A stretch of DNA of 64,000 nucleotides from Lantana camara (taxonomy: Eukaryota > Streptophyta > Magnoliopsida > Lamiales > Verbenaceae). The stretch is taken from the NCBI GenBank assembly GCA_037501455.1, contig CM074855.1, positions 55,001,001 to 55,065,000 of the forward strand, given 5' to 3'. The notes under the pieces were generated by a model that ran no database searches, was not told the origin of the DNA, and saw only the letters and a list, made by a program, of their open reading frames with translations. The position numbers and the translations under genes are program-made. How positions within the stretch are numbered: position 1 is the stretch's first letter; each line of letters opens with the position of its first letter. This document shows positions 24,581 to 38,169 of this stretch, piece by piece.

Positions 24581-24890
24581 TTGTTTGTTGAGGTTGCGTT
24601 ACGCGTTGTCCTGGCTACGGTCTGCAGTGATGAGTTACGACACCATCGAAGTTGAATGCAGTGACAACTATTCGTCTTATGGGAATGATGAACAACTTGA
24701 TGAAAGCAACGGTCCAGTACTCGAATGGATCCCAATGGCAACGAGACATCGCGAGAAAGGTTCAGTAAAGACAATGAGAGTAAAACTTCACAACGGAGGC
24801 TAAGTTTCACGCAACTCCCCGAGAAGGGTTAAGACACTATCACTCGAAGCTTTCCAGCTCAGCAGTGGAACCTGGGGACCAGGTTCTCTT

Positions 24891-24902
24891 AAGGGGGGAA
24901 GG
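24891..24902 (+). other. Polypurine tract
   Basis: AAGGGGGGAAGG lies immediately before the 3' LTR, preceded by GGGGACCAGGTTCTCTT. It is the expected plus-strand primer. The preceding GGGGACCAGGT and CTCTTAAGGGGG are shared with the minus-strand element. Confidence 0.9.
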
Positions 24903-24903
24903 T

Positions 24904-27900
24904 TGTAACACCCCGCATTTTCGGAGCAAGATACGATGTCGTTTTCGTGCCATTATATTGTTATTTAATTAACTCTCCTTGTGTTAGAATTGCTTTATTC
25001 ATGTTTTAATTGTTTAATTAACTCAATTGTAATCCCATGGAAAGATGTGGACTTAACTGAAATATGTGTTTGGTGCCTAATTGCTCTTTAATTTAAATTA
25101 TGTGGGCTAATTTGAGAATAATGAAAGTTGGGGATCTATTTCTAATTATGAGAAACTTAATTGGACTTAATTGGACGCCACTTTAAATCTTTGGGGTGCT
25201 TTTATAATTACACAATCTCAAATTGGATCTATTTGAAGCCTAATTGAATTTTGGGACTCAATTGCATGACCTAATTTCTTGAGGGGCTTATCTGTAATTT
25301 TGAATAATGAGCCTCTTTATACACCGAAACCCTAGTGCAGCCCATTTCATTCTTCTTCCTTTTTCAGCTTTGAGCAGCCTCTCTCTCTCCCTCTTCCGAT
25401 AAGCAACATCAACAGCTTCACTGCGTCACCTCCTCCGCCATCGTCTTCTGCCGCTGTGACTCAGCCATCCCCCGACATCACCTCCGCCGCCAACCACCAC
25501 TCCCTCATCCTCTCAAACTCTCTCTCTCTCACTCCAGAGCAGCAACGCGGCAGCTTTATCTCCGCCGCAACACCTTCTTCCCCGGCGAGACCACCCCCCA
25601 TCTCCGCCTTTCCGCCACCACCACGACCCTCCGCCATCATATCGCCACCTTCCAGATCTGAGAAGGGAAGCACCTGCATCGCTGTCCCAGCAACGGCGCA
25701 ACAGCGGCGCAACAACCACCGCCATATCCAGAAGCCCCGCCATCTCGCCGCAGCTCCAGCCGGCCAACCACCAGATTTAGAGCAGCGGGTACTTCCACCA
25801 CCACCCGACATCACCGTCATCCGACGAGAGACCACCGCCACCGTCAAAGCTCAGATCCGACAAACCCCGCCTCCGTGGCTTTGACCAGCGCCACCATAGC
25901 CCTATTCTCTCCACCCTCGTTCAGATCTGATTAGGGCCGAAGTCATCTCCGTCAAGGCTGCAACTCAAGCAACCACCATCATCTCAGCCAAGTATGACCA
26001 CCACCGCCACCTCCTCCAGTCGCCATCACATGACCATCGGCCAAGGGTTATCCCTGTAAGATCTATCCGCTACTCCCGTCCTTTACACAAACCTGAACAG
26101 GGTCGAAAACCTCCTTCTACCGTCAGATTTGCAGCGCTAAACATCACTTGAACGTCACGAATCCCTCTCTTTCGGTTTCTGAATTGTAGGCTTTCTTCCT
26201 TCCATCCTTCATTTAATTGTAATTTCGTTATTGTATAAATTATGTATGGGATGAAGATTTATATTTGTTCTTTTCCAGAACTGTGAATTGAGTTTTCGAA
26301 TTTATATAGGTATATATAGTTGTTATGAGAGAATTTGTGCTGTTAATGTGATGATTTTCGAAATACATCTTGGTATAATTCATCACGGTTCATTTAGTGA
26401 TGTGCGATGTCAATCTGCAACGGTATAACTCGTATGTGCATTTCTATGTTTGATATTTGAGATAAAATCTTATTTGGTTAGACTCCAAGTTTGAATATAT
26501 AATCAGGAATGAATTAATGATGATTATAACCCACGTGTGTGTTTAATCTATAACATGTTAACTGGTAATTGTTAGAGTTAGTGTAACTGGGAACCTTGAA
26601 ATGGTGATTGTATAATTGGCCGAATTTTAATTGGAAGCAGGATGATTAATTGGTTAAGACCTTTGGTAATTAATGCTCGTACCGAATTGAATTGATATAC
26701 CCTATTTGGTTCTACCTAACAAAGTGTTACATGTATTGCATGGTGTATATTATATTGTAATTGCCATTATGTAATTGAGCTTTTAATGGTTAGAGACAGT
26801 ATATAAATTAGTTTAAATGAGAAGATAAAGAGTTAAATTTATTATGCTTGTATATATGTTAACTGCGAACTTCAGTTGTTGAAATTGAAAATGGTGCTAT
26901 GGTTATTGAATTTTTGGTGATAGAGTATTGCATGCCAAACAGTAAGCTGGTGGTTGAATGAAGTTTAGAAATGGTAAATTATAAAGTTAGGAAATTTGTT
27001 ATGAACTAAATATACTAATTGATAATTGTGAATCTTGGTTAGTTGGTAATTGTTCCACTAAGTGTTGGATAGTTTGTACTTGAGATGTATACATATCGTA
27101 CCCTCGGGTTTGTGTATATAATCGTGTGATTAATGTCCATGCAAATCATGTACTCCTTTAACTGAAGACTCGTTTCTTGCGTGATATATGAATTGTGTTT
27201 GTCTAAGTATGAATTTATTCGATATAATATGACATTGATAAATTCTCATAATTACCAGGAAATCCCCTATTGTCTTCTATCATGCATTTATGCCTTGTAT
27301 ATAAAAGCGATGCGTATTTACTTATTAAGTGGGACATTTATTGTACACATGAACAAGTTCATAATATGTTTTAATATTTCCTATCACTTCATGCCATTCC
27401 ATGAACATTGCCGTGCGTCTATGTGGTTCATGTCTGTGTCGTGTCTCATGAGTACTTGTGTTTCCTCTTCTGTCAGTGGTCTCCAGGATGGGGACAACGT
27501 GATCAAGTTTGCATCGTCTTCTCAGTTTCTGCGTCTTGTCGCTTCTCAGGTGAGGTTTAGGATTTTGAATAGTTATGCGACCTATGACCTTAATATGCTG
27601 ATTTCAACCCTTGCATGCGAGTATATCTATTATAGATACGTATGTGTTGGATATGATATGTTTATGACCTTGTGAATCAGCTCTGTTTTGGAAAATTAGA
27701 TATGAAAGCATATGTAAGCTGTTTTGAAAAGTTATGCTATAAAAACCAGTTTTTGAGACATATATAAGTCATTTTGGAAAAACCAGTTATGTTATGATTA
27801 TGTAGCGAGAATTGCCATGAAAGTTGGTATATGTTATGTTATGTTCTGTTATGGGGCCCAGGAGCTACGGGTAAGGAGCCCCCGGGACGGTTAGGGCCGT

Positions 27901-28860
27901 CGGGGATATACCTGTGCGTAGTCTCCATCTGTATGAAAAGGATCTACCGGGACCCACCAGGAGGTTTGGTTGGGAAACGGAGTCCTGAGGGTATGAGTAG
28001 CAATCAGCACTCCCCTCGACCGTATGGATGGTTAGGGTCACGCAACCCTACCATCACCCGGAGTTGAGGTTGGTATGTTATTTCTGTTTTGTTATGATAT
28101 GAGGAGTTGAGGTTGGAAGCTCGTACTCGCCGAGCATATGGTATGATATGTTATGGGAATCATGAATCGGAATAGAGTTTCTGAAAATGTTTTCTAAGTA
28201 TATATATGTATATATATTTGGGTTTTGCTTGAAACGCTTTGGTATGCAACACCTATTCCCGGTTCATGAGTCCACCCTTTTGATATGTGCTGTGCTCTGT
28301 ATATATATACTGTGGGTGTGCGTTAGCCCCCTCACTAAGTCAGTTGACTGACACCTCATTTATCTTTTAGTTTGCAGGTTCCTTTTGGCTTGAGCTAGGC
28401 GGAAGTGAGTCTCCTGAGTCACACTTGTCAGTCTAGTTGGTATTAGGATGCATTTGTCGCATACTTTATTTATGTTTCATACTTGAAGGCTATGTTTATG
28501 TTCTACTTAGACTTAAACCCGTGTGGGGTTAGTAAGCTAGTATTTGGATGTTAGTAGACATTATGATGATGCTTATACTGTTTATTATGTTGGGTTATGA
28601 ATTGATTCGGGACTAGGTATTTATGTTAGTTGAACCCGTCACCTGCTTTGCATGTTTTGTTTTTAAATGCTTCCGCTATCTATTGTCGTTGGTTTTAATT
28701 GCTTCCGCACTCTGAGTTTGTCAAGTTAGATCCGCCTAGCCTAGTGTGTGAGTTGGTCTCCCGTTCGCTATGATTCGGATTCGGATATGGACTTTCTATG
28801 TCGTGACCGGGTCTGGGTCTTAGTGCGGGGGATGTGGCATCCTCCGTTTGGGGTGTTACA
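24904..28860 (+). repeat. 3' LTR of the LARD-like element (3,957 bp)
   Basis: Repeat of 18528-22486. Differences I noticed are a 2-A shortening of an A run near 27780, an A for G in the hairpin loop near 28040 (GGGTCACGCA), CACTAAGTC for CACTCAGTC near 28337, and CGGATATGG for CGGGTATGG near 28793. It contains second copies of the TATA candidate, the C-rich stretch and the structured blocks. Ends GGGGTGTTACA. Confidence 0.95.
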
Positions 28861-28865
28861 ACGAG
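28861..28865. repeat. Target-site duplication, right copy (ACGAG)
   Basis: Matches 18523-18527. The satellite resumes here as ACGAGTGTCATTGC, in register with the left block. Confidence 0.95.
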
Positions 28866-30444
28866 TGTCATTGCTTCAAAAGTATTAATTCGTAAAATTG
28901 GGATATGTATATGCATAGTAAGGAGAAATAACTTAAAAACATTTTATAAAGATGAAATGTCTACGTATATTGTTAGAAACACATGTAATTACGAGAAAGT
29001 GATTAAATATTTCGGGAAAACACAAGTTCAAATTTGATCCCAACTTAATATTACAATGTATTAAATCATAAATCGAATAATGAAGAACGAGAGGGTTATT
29101 ATTTCTGAAGTATCAGTTCGTAAAATTGAAGTACTGAAAACAGAAACTGAAGTATTGTTGCATTTAACATAGAGTTTGAATATTCGAAAACAAGGTGTTC
29201 CAACACAATACGATTATTGGAGTATTAAATTGAGATTCAGTGAAACCTAGGTGTCTATTCGTAAAGGGCGAAGTATGATTATCCGATAACAAGGTGTTCA
29301 TCGGATATTTCGAAATAACGAGTGTCATTGCTTCAAAAGTATTAATTCGTAAAATTGGGATATGTATATGCATAATAAGGAGAAATAACTTAAAAACATT
29401 TGATAAAGATGAAATCTGTACATATATTGTTAGAAACACTTGTAATTACGAGAAAGTGATAAAATATTTAGGGAAAACACAAGTTCAAATTTGATCCCAA
29501 CATAATATTACAATGTATTAAATCATAAATCGAATAACGAAGAACGAGAGCGTCATTATTTCTGAAGTATCAGTTCGTAAAATTGAAGTACTGAAAACAG
29601 AAATTGAAGTATTGTTGCATTTAACATAGAGTTTGAATATTCGAAAATAAGGTGTTCCAACACAATATGATTATTGGAGCATTAAATTGAGATTCAGTGA
29701 AACCTAGGTGTCTATTCGTAAAGGGCGAAGTATGATTATCCGATAACAAGGTGTTCATCGGATATTTTGAAACAACGAGTGTCATTGCTTCAAAAGTATT
29801 AATTCGTAAAATTTGGATATGTATAGGCATAGTAAGGAGAAATAACTTAAAAACATTTCATAAAGATGAAATCTCTACATATATTGTTAGAAACACATGT
29901 ATTTACGAGAAAGTGATTTAATATTTCGGGAAAACACAAGTTCAAATTTGATCCCAACTTAATATTACAATGTATTAAATCATAAATCGAATAACGAAGA
30001 ACGAGAGCGTCATTATTTCTGAAGTATCAGTTCGTAAAATTGAAGTACTGAAAACAGAAATTGAAGTATTGTTGTATTTAACATAGAGTATGAATATTCC
30101 AAAATAAGGTGTTCCAACACAATACGATTATTGGAGCATTAAATTGAGATTTAGTGAAACCTAGGTGTCTATTCGTAAAGGGCGAAGTATGATTATACGA
30201 TAACAAGGTGTTCATCGGATATTTCGAAACAACGAGTGTCATTGCTTCGAAAGTATTAATTCGTAAAATTGGGATATGTATATGCATAGTAAGGAGAAAG
30301 AACTTAAAAACATTTCATAAAGATGAAATCTCTACATATATTGTTAGAAACACATGTAATTACGAGAAAGTGATTAAATATTTCGGGAAAACACAAGTTC
30401 AAATTTGATCCCAACTTAATATTAAAATGTATTAAATCATAAAT

Positions 30445-33400
30445 CGAATAATGAAGAACGAGAGGGTTATTATTTCTGAAGTATCAGTTCGTAAAATTGA
30501 AGTACTGAAAACAAAAACTGAAGTATTGTTGCATTTAACGTAGAGTTTGAATATTCGAAAACAAGGTGTTCCAACACAATACGATTATTGGAGCATTAAA
30601 TTGAGATTCAGTGAAACCTAGGAGTCTATTCGTAGAGGGCGAAGTATGATTATCCGATAATAAGGTGTTCATCGGATATTTCGAAATAACGAGTGTCATT
30701 GCTTCAAAAGTATTAATTCGTAAAATTGGGATATGTATATGCATAATAAGGAGAAATAACTTAAAAACATTTCATAAAGATGAAATCTCTACATATATTG
30801 TTAGAAACACATGTAATTACGAGAAAGTGATTAAATATTTCGGGAAAACACAAGTTCAAATTTGATCCCAACTTAATATTACAATGTATTAAATCATAAA
30901 TCGAATAACGAAGAACGAGAGCGTCACTATTTATGAAGTATCAATTCGTAAAATTGAAGTACTGAAAACAGAAATTGAAGTATTGTTGCATTTAACATAG
31001 AGTTTGAATATTCGAAAATAAGGTGTTCCAACACAATACGATTATTGGAGCATTAAATTGAGATTTAGTGAAACCTAGGTGTGTATTCGTAAAGGGCGAA
31101 GTATGATTATCCGATAACAAGGTGTTCATCGGATATTTCGAAACAACGAGTGTCACTGCTTCAAAAGTATTAATTCGTAAAATTGGGATATGTATATGCA
31201 TAGTAAGGAGAAATAACTTAAAAACATTTCATAAAGATGAATTCTCTACATATATTGTTAGAAACACATGTAATTACGAGAAAGTGATTAAATATTTCGG
31301 GAAAACACAAGTTCAAATTTGATCCCAACATAATATTACAATGTATTAAATTATAAATCGAATAACGAAGAACGAGAGCGTCATTATTTCAGAAGTATCA
31401 GTTCGTAAAATTGAAGTACTGAAAACAGAAATTGAAGTATTGTTGTATTTAACATAGAGTATGAAAATTCGAAAATAAGGTGTTCCAACACAATACAATT
31501 ATTGGAGCATTAAATTGAGATTTAGTGAAACCTAGGTGTCTATTTGTCAATGGCGAAGTATGATTATCCGATAACAAGGTGTTCATCGGATATTTCGAAA
31601 CAACGAGTGTCATTGCTTCAAAAGTATTAATTCGTAAAATTGGGATATGTATATGCATAGTAAGGAGAAATAACTTAAAAACGTTTCATAAAGATGAAAT
31701 CTCTACATATATTGTTAGAAACACATGTAATTACGAGAAAGTGATTAAATATTTCTGGAAAACACAAGTTCAAATTTGATCCCAACTTAATATTACAATG
31801 TATTAAATCATAAATCGAATAATGAAGAACGAGAGGGTTATTATTTCTGAAGTATCAGTTCGAAAAATTGAAGTACTGAAAACAGAAACTGAAGTATTGT
31901 TGCATTTAACATACAGTTTGAATATTCGAAAACAAGGTGTTCCAACACAATACGATTATTGGAGCATTAAATTGAGATTCAGTGAAACCTAGGTGTCTAT
32001 TCGTAAAGGGCGAAGTATGATTATCCGATAACAAGGTGTTCATCGGATATTTCGAAACAACGAGTGTCATTGCTTCAAAAGTATTAATTCGTAAAATTGG
32101 GATATGTATATGCATAGTGAGGAGAAATAACTTAAAAACATTTCATAAAGATGAAATCTCTACATATATTGTTAGAAACAAATGTATTTACGAGAAAGTG
32201 ATTAAATATTTCGGGAAAACACAAGTTCAAATTTGATCCCAACTTAACATTACAATGTATTAAATCATAAATCGAATAACGAAGAACGAGAGCGTCACTA
32301 TTTATGAAGTATCAATTCGTAAAATTGAAGTACTGAAAACAGAAATTGAAGTATTGTTGCATTTAACATAGAGTTTGAATATTCGAAAATAAGGTGTTCC
32401 AACACAATACGATTATTGGAGCATTAAATTGAGATTTAGCGAAACCTAGGAGTCTATTCGTAGAGGGCGAAGTATGATTATCCGATAATAAGGTGTTCAT
32501 CGGATATTTCGAAATAACGAGTGTCATTGCTTCAAAAGTATTAATTCGTAAAATTGGGATATGTATATGCATAATAAGGAGAAATAACTTAAAAACATTT
32601 CATAAAGATGAAATCTCTACATATATTGTTAGAAACACATGTAATTACGAGAAAGTGATTAAATATTTCGGGAAAACACAAGTTCAAATTTGATCCCAAC
32701 TTAATATTACAATGTATTAAATCATAAATCGAATAACGAAGAACGAGAGCGTCACTATTTATGAAGTATCAATTCGTAAAATTGAAGTACTGAAAACAGA
32801 AATTGAAGTATTGTTGCATTTAACATAGAGTTTGAATATTCGAAAATAAGGTGTTCCAACACAATACGATTATTGGAGCATTAAATTGAGATTTAGTGAA
32901 ACCTAGGTGTGTATTCGTAAAGGGCGAAGTATGATTATCCGATAACAAGGTGTTCATCGGATATTTCGAAACAACGAGTGTCACTGCTTCAAAAGTATTA
33001 ATTCGTAAAATTGGGATATGTATATGCATAGTAAGGAGAAATAACTTAAAAACATTTCATAAAGATGAATTCTCTACATATATTGTTAGAAACACATGTA
33101 ATTACGAGAAAGTGATTAAATATTTCGGGAAAACACAAGTTCAAATTTGATCCCAACATAATATTACAATGTATTAAATTATAAATCGAATAACGAAGAA
33201 CGAGAGCGTCATTATTTCAGAAGTATCAGTTCGTAAAATTGAAGTACTGAAAACAGAAATTGAAGTATTGTTGTATTTAACATAGAGTATGAATATTCGA
33301 AAATAAGGTGTTCCAACACAATACAATTATTGGAGCATTAAATTGAGATTTAGTGAAACCTAGGTGTCTATTTGTCAAGGGCGAAGTATGATTATCCGAT

Positions 33401-34100
33401 AACAAGGTGTTCATCGGATATTTCGAAACAACGAGTGTCATTGCTTCAAAAGTATTAATTCGTAAAATTGGGATATGTATATGCATAGTAAGGAGAAATA
33501 ACTTAAAAACGTTTCATAAAGATGAAATCTCTACATATATTGTTAGAAACACATGTAATTACGAGAAAGTGATTAAATATTTCTGGAAAACACAAGTTCA
33601 AATTTGATCCCAACTTAATATTACAATGTATTAAATCATAAATCGAATAATGAAGAACGAGAGGGTTATTATTTCTGAAGTATCAGTTCGAAAAATTGAA
33701 GTACTGAAAACAGAAACTGAAGTATTGTTGCATTTAACATACAGTTTGAATATTCGAAAACAAGGTGTTCCAACACAATACGATTATTGGAGCATTAAAT
33801 TGAGATTCAGTGAAACCTAGGTGTCTATTCGTAAAGGGCGAAGTATGATTATCCGATAACAAGGTGTTCATCGGATATTTCGAAACAACGAGTGTCATTG
33901 CTTCAAAAGTATTAATTCGTAAAATTGGGATATGTATATGCATAGTGAGGAGAAATAACTTAAAAACATTTCATAAAGATGAAATCTCTACATATATTGT
34001 TAGAAACAAATGTATTTACGAGAAAGTGATTAAATATTTCGGGAAAACACAAGTTCAAATTTGATCCCAACTTAACATTACAATGTATTAAATCATAGAT
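30445..34100. repeat. Four-monomer higher-order repeat (1,828 bp), two copies
   Basis: Units at 30902, 31359 and 31816 recur at 32730, 33187 and 33644 with almost no change. The first unit of the second copy (32273) is a mosaic: its start has CACTATTTATGAAG like the unit at 30902, while its later part has AGGAGTC, CGTAGAGGG and GATAATAAGG like the unit at 30445. The switch lies at about 32438-32451. Confidence 0.88.
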
Positions 34101-37100
34101 CGAATAACGAAGAACGAGAGCGTCATTATTTCTGAAGTATCAGTTCATAAAATTGAAGTACTGAAAACAGAAAATGAAGTATTGTTGCATTTAACATAGA
34201 GTTTTAATATTCGAAAACAAGGTGTTCCAACACAATACAATTATTGGAGCATTAAATTGAGATTTAGCGAAACCTAGGTGTCTATTCGTAAAGGGCGAAG
34301 TATGATTATCCGATAACAAGGTGTTCATCGGATATTTCGAAACAACTAGTGTCATTGCTTCAAAAGTATTAATTCGTAAAATTGGGATATGTATATGCAT
34401 AGTAAGGAGAAATAACTTAAAAACATTTCATAAAGATGAAATCTCTACATATATTGTTAGAAACACATGTAATTACGAGAAAGTGATTAAATATTTCGGG
34501 AAAACACAAGTTCAAATTTGATCCCAACTTAATATTACAATGTATTAAATCATCAATCGAATAATGAAGAACGAGAGGGTTATTATTTCTGAAGTATCAG
34601 TTCGTAAAATTGAAGTACTGAAAATAGAAACTGAAGTATTGTTGCATTTAACATAGAGTTTGAATATTCGAAAACAAGGTGTTCCAACACAATACGATTA
34701 TTGGAGCATTAAATTGAGATTCAGTGAAACCTAGGTGTCTATTCGTAAAGGGCGAAGTATGATTATCTGATAACAAGGTGTTCATCGGATATTTCGAAAC
34801 AACGAGTGTCATTGCTTCAAAAGTATTAATTCGTAAAATTGGGATATGTATATGCATAGTGAGGAGAAATAACTTAAAAACATTTCATAAAGATGAAATC
34901 TCTACATATATTGTTAGAAACACATGTATTTACGAGAAAGTGATTAAATATTTCGGGAAAACATAAGTTCAAATTTGATCCCAACTTAATATTACAATGT
35001 ATTAAATCATAGATCGAATAACGAAGAACGAGAGCGTCATTATTTCTGAAGTATCAGTTCGTAAAATTGAAGTACTGAAAACAGAAATTGAAGTATTGTT
35101 GCATTTAACATAGAGTTTGAATATTCGAAAATAAGGTGTTCCAACACAATACGATTATTGGAGCATTAAATTGAGATTTAGTGAAACCTAGGTGTCTATT
35201 CGTAAAGGGCGAAGTATGATTATCCGATAACAAGGTGTTCATCGGATATTTCGAAACAACGAGTGTCATTGCTTCAAAAGTATTAATTCGTAAAATTGGG
35301 ATATGTATATGCATAGTGAGGAGAAATAACTTAAAAACATTTCATAAAGATGAAATCTCTACATATATTGTTAGAAACAAATGTATTTACGAGAAAGTGA
35401 TTAAATATTTCGGGAAAACACAAGTTCAAATTTGATCCCAACTTAACATTACAATGTATTAAATCATAGATCGAATAACGAAGAACGAGAGCGTCATTAT
35501 TTCTGAAGTATCAGTTCATAAAATTGAAGTACTGAAAACAGAAAATGAAGTATTGTTGCATTTAACATAGAGTTTTAATATTCGAAAACAAGGTGTTCCA
35601 ACACAATACAATTATTCGAGCATTAAATTGAGATTTAGCGAAACCTAGGTGTCTATTCGTAAAGGGCGAAGTATGATTATCCGATAACAAGGTGTTCATC
35701 GGATATTTCGAAACAACTAGTGTCATTGCTTCAAAAGTATTAATTCGTAAAATTGGGATATGTATATGCATAGTAAGGAGAAATAACTTAAAAACATTTC
35801 ATAAAGATGAAATCTCTACATATATTGTTAGAAACACATGTAATTACGAGAAAGTGATTAAATATTTCGGGAAAACACAAGTTCAAATTTGATCCCAACT
35901 TAATATTACAATGTATTAAATCATCAATCGAATAATGAAGAACGAGAGGGTTATTATTTCTGAAGTATCAGTTCGTAAAATTGAAGTACTGAAAATAGAA
36001 ACTGAAGTATTGTTGCATTTAACATAGAGTTTGAATATTCGAAAACAAGGTGTTCCAACACAATACGATTATTGGAGCATTAAATTGAGATTCAGTGAAA
36101 CCTAGGTGTCTATTCGTAAAGGGCGAAGTATGATTATCTGATAACAAGGTGTTCATCGGATATTTCGAAACAACGAGTGTCATTGCTTCAAAAGTATTAA
36201 TTCGTAAAATTGGGATATGTATATGCATAGTGAGGAGAAATAACTTAAAAACATTTCATAAAGATGAAATCTCTACATATATTGTTAGAAACACATGTAT
36301 TTACGAGAAAGTGATTAAATATTTCGGGAAAACATAAGTTCAAATTTGATCCCAACTTAATATTACAATGTATTAAATCATAGATCGAATAACGAAGAAC
36401 GAGAGCGTCATTATTTCTGAAGTATCAGTTCGTAAAATTGAAGTACTGAAAACAGAAATTGAAGTATTGTTGCATTTAACATAGAGTTTGAATATTCGAA
36501 AATAAGGTGTTCCAACACAATACGATTATTGGAGCATTAAATTGAGATTCAGTGAAACCTAGGTGTCTATTCGTAAAGGGCGAAGTATGATTATCTGATT
36601 ATAAGGTGTTCATCGGATATTTCGAAATAACGAGTGTCATTGTTTCAAAAGTATTAATTCGTAAAATTGGGATATGTATATGCATAGTGAGGAGAAATAA
36701 CTTAAAAACATTTCATAAAGATGAAATCTCTACATATATTGTTAGAAACACATGTATTTACGAGAAAGTGATTAAATATTTCGGGAAAACACAAGTTCAA
36801 ATTTGATCCCAACTTAACATTACAATGTATTAAATCATAGATCGAATAACGAAGAACGAGAGCGTCATTATTTCTGAAGTATCAGTTCGTAAAATTGAAG
36901 TACTGAAAACAGAAAATGAAGTATTGTTGCATTTAACATAGAGTTTGAATATTCGAAAACAAGGTGTTCCAACACAATACAATTATTGGAGCATTAAATT
37001 GAGATTTAGCGAAACCTAGGTGTCTATTCGTAAAGGGCGAAGTATGATTATCCGATAACAAGGTGTTCATCGGATATTTCGAAACAACGAGTGTCATTGC

Positions 37101-37436
37101 TTCAAAAGTATTAATTCGTAAAATTGGGATATGTATATGCATAGTAAGGAGAAATAACTTAAAAACATTTCATAAAGATGAAATCTCTACATATATTGTT
37201 AGAAACACATGTAATTACGAAAAAGTGATTAAATATTTCCGGAAAACACAAGTTCAAATTTGATCCCAACTTAATATTACAATGTATTAAATCATAAATC
37301 GAATAATGAAGAACGAGAGGGTTATTATTTCTGAAGTATCAGTTCGTAAAATTGAAGTACTGAAAATAGAAACTGAAGTATTGTTGCATTTAACATAGAG
37401 TTTGAATATTCGAAAACAAGGTGTTCCAACACAATA
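34101..37436. repeat. Three-monomer higher-order repeat (1,371 bp) in block 2
   Basis: Units at 34101 and 34558 recur at 35472 and 35929 (TTCATAAAATTG, GTTTTAATATTC and AACTAGTG; then CATCAATCG, ATTATCTGATAAC and ACATAAGTTC). The third unit recurs less exactly at 35015 and 36386. A third, more diverged copy starts at 36843 and is interrupted by the second element. Confidence 0.83.
37432..37436. repeat. Target-site duplication, left copy (CAATA)
   Basis: CAATA precedes TGTAGCACCC and is repeated at 44507-44511 after GCGTTACA. An uninterrupted monomer reads CCAACACAATACGATT here, so 5 bp of satellite were duplicated. Confidence 0.95.
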
Positions 37437-37802
37437 TGTAGCACCCGGAACGCCGAGATGCCACACCCCCGCACCATAAGTCTAGCTCACACATGAAATG
37501 GGTAGTCCATATATGAACCGGACTCATGGCGAACGGGTGACAACAAAACTCAAAAGCTAGGCGGGTACCCTCAAATACTACCAATAAACAATTCAGAGCA
37601 ATAAAAGTGGAAGCAATAGCAATCAATACTTTTAGGTACCATATTTACATATTTATTTATAGATACCAACATTTATATATATCAAAACAATATCGTCTCC
37701 AAGTATAAATCCAAAACATGCTACAAAATAACTAGTATCAATACAAGAACAAAGTATGAAGGTGAAGTGCTAGACCCGAATAAAAGACACGAGACTCTAA
37801 TT

Positions 37803-37867
37803 CCCGCCTAGCACGAACCTGCAAAAACTGAAAAGTTGAGGTGTCAGTCCAACATGGACTGAGCGAG
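37803..37867 (-). other. Conserved LTR tail of the gag-only element
   Basis: In element sense: CCCCTCGCTCAGTCC, a stem-loop at 37844-37862 (TCAGTCC and GGACTGA around ATGTT), CACCTCA, a pyrimidine run ending in TTTTTGCAGGTTC, then GCTAGGCGGG. It is homologous to 21947-22027 of the other element, with one stem pair exchanged (A-T there, C-G here) and a longer loop. A second copy lies around 42264-42328, with the stem-loop at 42305-42323. Confidence 0.55.
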
Positions 37868-38169
37868 GGGTTTATAATTAAATAATAGCGCAATTACCAT
37901 GCAAGCCATAATCTCGGGTAAGGGTTTATAAAATAGAAACAATATAAGTTCAATATTAAAATAGATCTCGCCCGAGATTACAACTAATCCATTCAATCAA
38001 TATAAACCTTATCAGTTCAAATCAATTCACTCAGTGGCCCGGCGAGTGAGGGCAATCTCCAACCTTACTCCAATTAGTGAACAATACCATCTTTAGGTTT
38101 TATTTCAATAATTATCATACAATCATTAGTGCACACTTAGCATTTTCACGAACTCCTTCTTCCTCCGGT

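Larger units (their letters stand above)
22507..24890 (+). other. Non-coding interior of the LARD-like element
   Basis: About 2.4 kb between primer-binding site and polypurine tract. Only short open frames occur, for instance about 63 codons at 23294-23485 and 98 codons at 23581-23877, and none resembles Gag, protease, RT, RNase H or integrase. A direct duplication lies at 22975-23064 and 23083-23172, and a hairpin ladder at 24211-24580. The rest (about 22510-22970 and 23180-24200) shows nothing I can name. It may be a decayed or replaced gag-pol region. Confidence 0.8.
18528..28860 (+). mobile_element. Non-autonomous LTR retrotransposon, LARD-like (10,333 bp)
   Basis: A complete element bounded by 5-bp duplications. 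Two nearly identical LTRs (3,959 and 3,957 bp) flank a 2,417-bp interior. The ends form an 11-bp inverted repeat, TGTAACACCCC and GGGGTGTTACA. The interior has a primer-binding site matching initiator-Met tRNA after the 5' LTR and a polypurine tract before the 3' LTR, but I find no Gag, protease, reverse transcriptase, RNase H or integrase. Very long LTRs plus a non-coding interior match the LARD class of plant elements, which are moved by proteins of autonomous Ty3/gypsy relatives. The LTRs differ, by eye, at about three substitutions and one 2-bp indel, so insertion is very recent. Its ends and LTR blocks are related to those of the minus-strand element at 37437-44506. Confidence 0.95.
28861..37436. 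repeat. 457-bp tandem satellite array, block 2
   Basis: About 18.8 monomers continuing block 1. The interrupted unit begins at 18279 and finishes at 29073; units then start at 29074, 29531 and so on to 37300, the last being cut by the second retrotransposon at 37437. Monomers here differ more from each other than in block 1 (for example CACTATTTATGAAG, AACTAGTG, GAAAACATAAG), consistent with less recent homogenisation. No gene is seen. Confidence 0.97.

Noticed and set aside
24400..24810. Frames of 79-136 codons on both strands through the hairpin ladder and polypurine-tract region of the LARD-like element.
   Set aside because: They are translations of tandem hairpins (repeating Arg-Glu-Thr or Ser-Leu-type strings) and overlap on both strands; no match to gag, pol or chromodomain sequence.
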